From contig UQID01000001.1 of NCBI GenBank assembly GCA_900541045.1, forward strand, positions 1-64,000: a DNA stretch of 64,000 bases. Reading direction: 5' to 3'. The DNA is from an uncultured Collinsella sp. (GTDB taxonomy: Bacteria > Actinomycetota > Coriobacteriia > Coriobacteriales > Coriobacteriaceae). Numbering within the stretch: position 1 is the stretch's first letter; each line of letters begins with the position of its first letter. The translations under genes and the position numbers were made by a program. A model generated the notes under the pieces. It had not been told where the DNA came from and made no database searches. It saw only the letters and a list, made by a program, of their open reading frames with translations. Shown here in pieces: positions 62,765-64,000 of this stretch.

Positions 62765-64000
62765 GGTGATAAAGGTGACGGAACAGAAGATGAGCCCGCA
62801 GGCTATCGAGGTGCGTGGCGCGCGTGTCCATAACCTTAAGGACATCGATATTGATATCCCGCTGGGAAAGCTCGTGGGTATTGCCGGCGTGTCGGGTTCG
62901 GGCAAGAGTTCGCTGGCACTGGGGGTTCTTTATGCCGAGGGCTCGCGTCGCTACTTGGAAGCACTCAGCACCTATACTCGACGTCGCCTGACGCAGGCCG
63001 AGCACGCCCAGGTGGACGAGGTATTGCACGTACCGGCGGCCCTCGCATTGCATCAGCGCCCCAGCGTGCCGGGCGTGCGCTCGACCTTTGGTACCATGAC
63101 CGAGCTCAACAACAGCCTGCGTCTGCTCTTTAGCCGTTGCGCCCATCACGTGTGCCCGCACTGCGGGGCGCGCGTGGAGCCGAGCCTTAACGTGGCTGCG
63201 GGCCTGTCGCTCACGTGCCCTGCATGCGGTCGCGAGTTCTACGCGCCGAGTGCCGAGGACCTTGCCTTTAACAGCGGCGGTGCGTGTCCCACCTGTGGTG
63301 GCACCAGTGTCATGCGCGAGGTGGACGAGGCGAGCCTGGTGCCCGATGAGTCAAAGACCATCAACGAGGGTGCGGTCCTTCCCTGGGGCACGCTCATGTG
63401 GGATCTGATGAAGCAGGTGGCAGGCGAGATGGGCGTGCGTACCGACGTGCCGTTTAACCAGCTCACGCCTCAAGAGCGCGACATCGTGTTCCACGGCCCG
63501 GCGGTTAAAAAACACATTCTCTACGTGCCCAAAAACGGCGAGGGCGCCACGCCGCTCGACTTTACCTATTACAACGCCGTCTATACCGTTGAGAATGCGC
63601 TCGCCAAGGTCAAGGACGATAAGGGCTTAAAACGCGTTGCTCGCTTTTTGCGCGAGGGAGCATGCCGCGATTGCGGTGGCACGCGTCTCTCCGAGGCTGC
63701 GCGCCAGCCCCAGGTGCGCGGTATCAATCTGGCGCAGGCGGCGGCCATGACGCTGGGCGAGGCGATTGAGTGGGTGCGCGGGGTGCCCGCATCCTTGCCG
63801 CCCGAGATGCGGCCCATGGCGACGGATATCTGCGATTCGTTTTTGAGCGCGGCCCGTCGCCTGGTCGACTTGGGCCTCGATTACCTTTCGCTCGATCGTG
63901 CTGGCGCCACGCTCTCCACGGGTGAGCGCCAGCGCGTGCAACTTGCTCGCGTGGTGCGCAACCGATCGACAGGCGTGCTTTATGTGCTGGACGAGCCTTC
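62757..64000 (+). CDS. UvrA-family excinuclease ABC ATPase, partial
   Basis: At least 414 codons, cut by the window end. ATG 62757 overlaps the upstream stop; GTG 62775 and ATG 62790 are alternatives. VRGARVHNLKDIDIDIPLGK, Walker A GVSGSGKSSLALGVLYAEGS, zinc fingers CPHCG-17aa-CPACG and CPTCGG, CRDCGGTRLSEAA, signature LSTGERQRVQLARVV. The segment after Walker A (TYTRRRLTQAEHAQVDEVLH) is unlike classic UvrA, and the UvrB-binding region looks shorter, pointing to a UvrA2/drug-resistance paralogue rather than the housekeeping enzyme. Confidence 0.85.
   Translation, partial: MSRVIKVTEQKMSPQAIEVRGARVHNLKDIDIDIPLGKLVGIAGVSGSGKSSLALGVLYAEGSRRYLEALSTYTRRRLTQAEHAQVDEVLHVPAALALHQRPSVPGVRSTFGTMTELNNSLRLLFSRCAHHVCPHCGARVEPSLNVAAGLSLTCPACGREFYAPSAEDLAFNSGGACPTCGGTSVMREVDEASLVPDESKTINEGAVLPWGTLMWDLMKQVAGEMGVRTDVPFNQLTPQERDIVFHGPAVKKHILYVPKNGEGATPLDFTYYNAVYTVENALAKVKDDKGLKRVARFLREGACRDCGGTRLSEAARQPQVRGINLAQAAAMTLGEAIEWVRGVPASLPPEMRPMATDICDSFLSAARRLVDLGLDYLSLDRAGATLSTGERQRVQLARVVRNRSTGVLYVLDEP

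Overview
The window looks like chromosomal DNA of a high-GC Gram-positive gut anaerobe, most plausibly a Coriobacteriia member close to Collinsella. This is inferred from GC-rich codon use, AGGAG-type ribosome binding sites, a TACAAT-like -10 motif, a sortase-type LAxTG surface protein, and anaerobe families (EFR1 ferredoxin, CD1871A-type CXXC mini-protein, NapH-like Fe-S protein, MgtA, ClC). No tRNA, rRNA, cas gene, transposase gene or prophage was recognised. One important caveat: the first ~715 bases have the codon use of a different, lower-GC organism (Lachnospiraceae-like), and the switch falls exactly inside the conserved Toprim motif of a topoisomerase gene. It is either a recombination mosaic or an assembly join.

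Layout. 0-2 kb: type IIA topoisomerase B subunit and the start of its A subunit (minus). 2.3-5 kb: a lower-GC DUF4143 ATPase, a nonsense-interrupted small gene and a lipoprotein. 5-10.6 kb: a very large LAGTG-anchored surface protein and a LuxR-type regulator. 10.7-14.6 kb: a decayed accessory stretch holding a frameshifted DEDDh exonuclease remnant, a PadR/DUF1700 cassette with truncated downstream genes, a lone helical protein, and remnants of an AAA ATPase and an arginase-family enzyme. 14.5-18.6 kb: a two-component system divergent from a CXXC mini-protein / Fe-S membrane protein / thioredoxin-like lipoprotein operon. 18.7-22 kb: a MacB/FtsX-type ABC protein with a huge outer loop. 23.6-29.8 kb: two MgtA-like P-type ATPases, an orphan winged-helix regulator, a structured leader and a 51-residue membrane protein.

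29.9-34.4 kb: Dus, glutaredoxin-like protein, XRE/TipAS regulator, TrmO and a MalY/PatB lyase. 34.5-41 kb: two related periplasmic-binding-domain plus hybrid-kinase systems, one split into two overlapping genes and one fused into a single BvgS-like protein. 41-47.7 kb: K+ channel, LOG protein, ClC transporter, EFR1 ferredoxin, EamA transporter and a GntR/ABC (Ytr-like) operon. 47.8-48.1 kb: an array of eight 15-bp repeats in strictly alternating orientation on a 40-bp period, upstream of prfC. 48.3-64 kb: prfC, a VUT transporter with a candidate preQ1 riboswitch, SDR, Ung, EamA/LysR pair, MATE, RlmA- and RsmJ-like rRNA methyltransferases, GNAT, a Tet(M)-like translation GTPase, an AAA ATPase, and a UvrA-family gene cut by the window end.

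Non-coding DNA is rich in perfect or near-perfect palindromes. Several share a core (AATGTGRCAAAGGGA, or GGGGACGTTCTT) and sit directly after genes. Two longer (174 and 184 bp) terminal-inverted-repeat elements in opposite orientation are related to each other. The best candidate for something undescribed is the 40-bp-period alternating array at 47845-48138.
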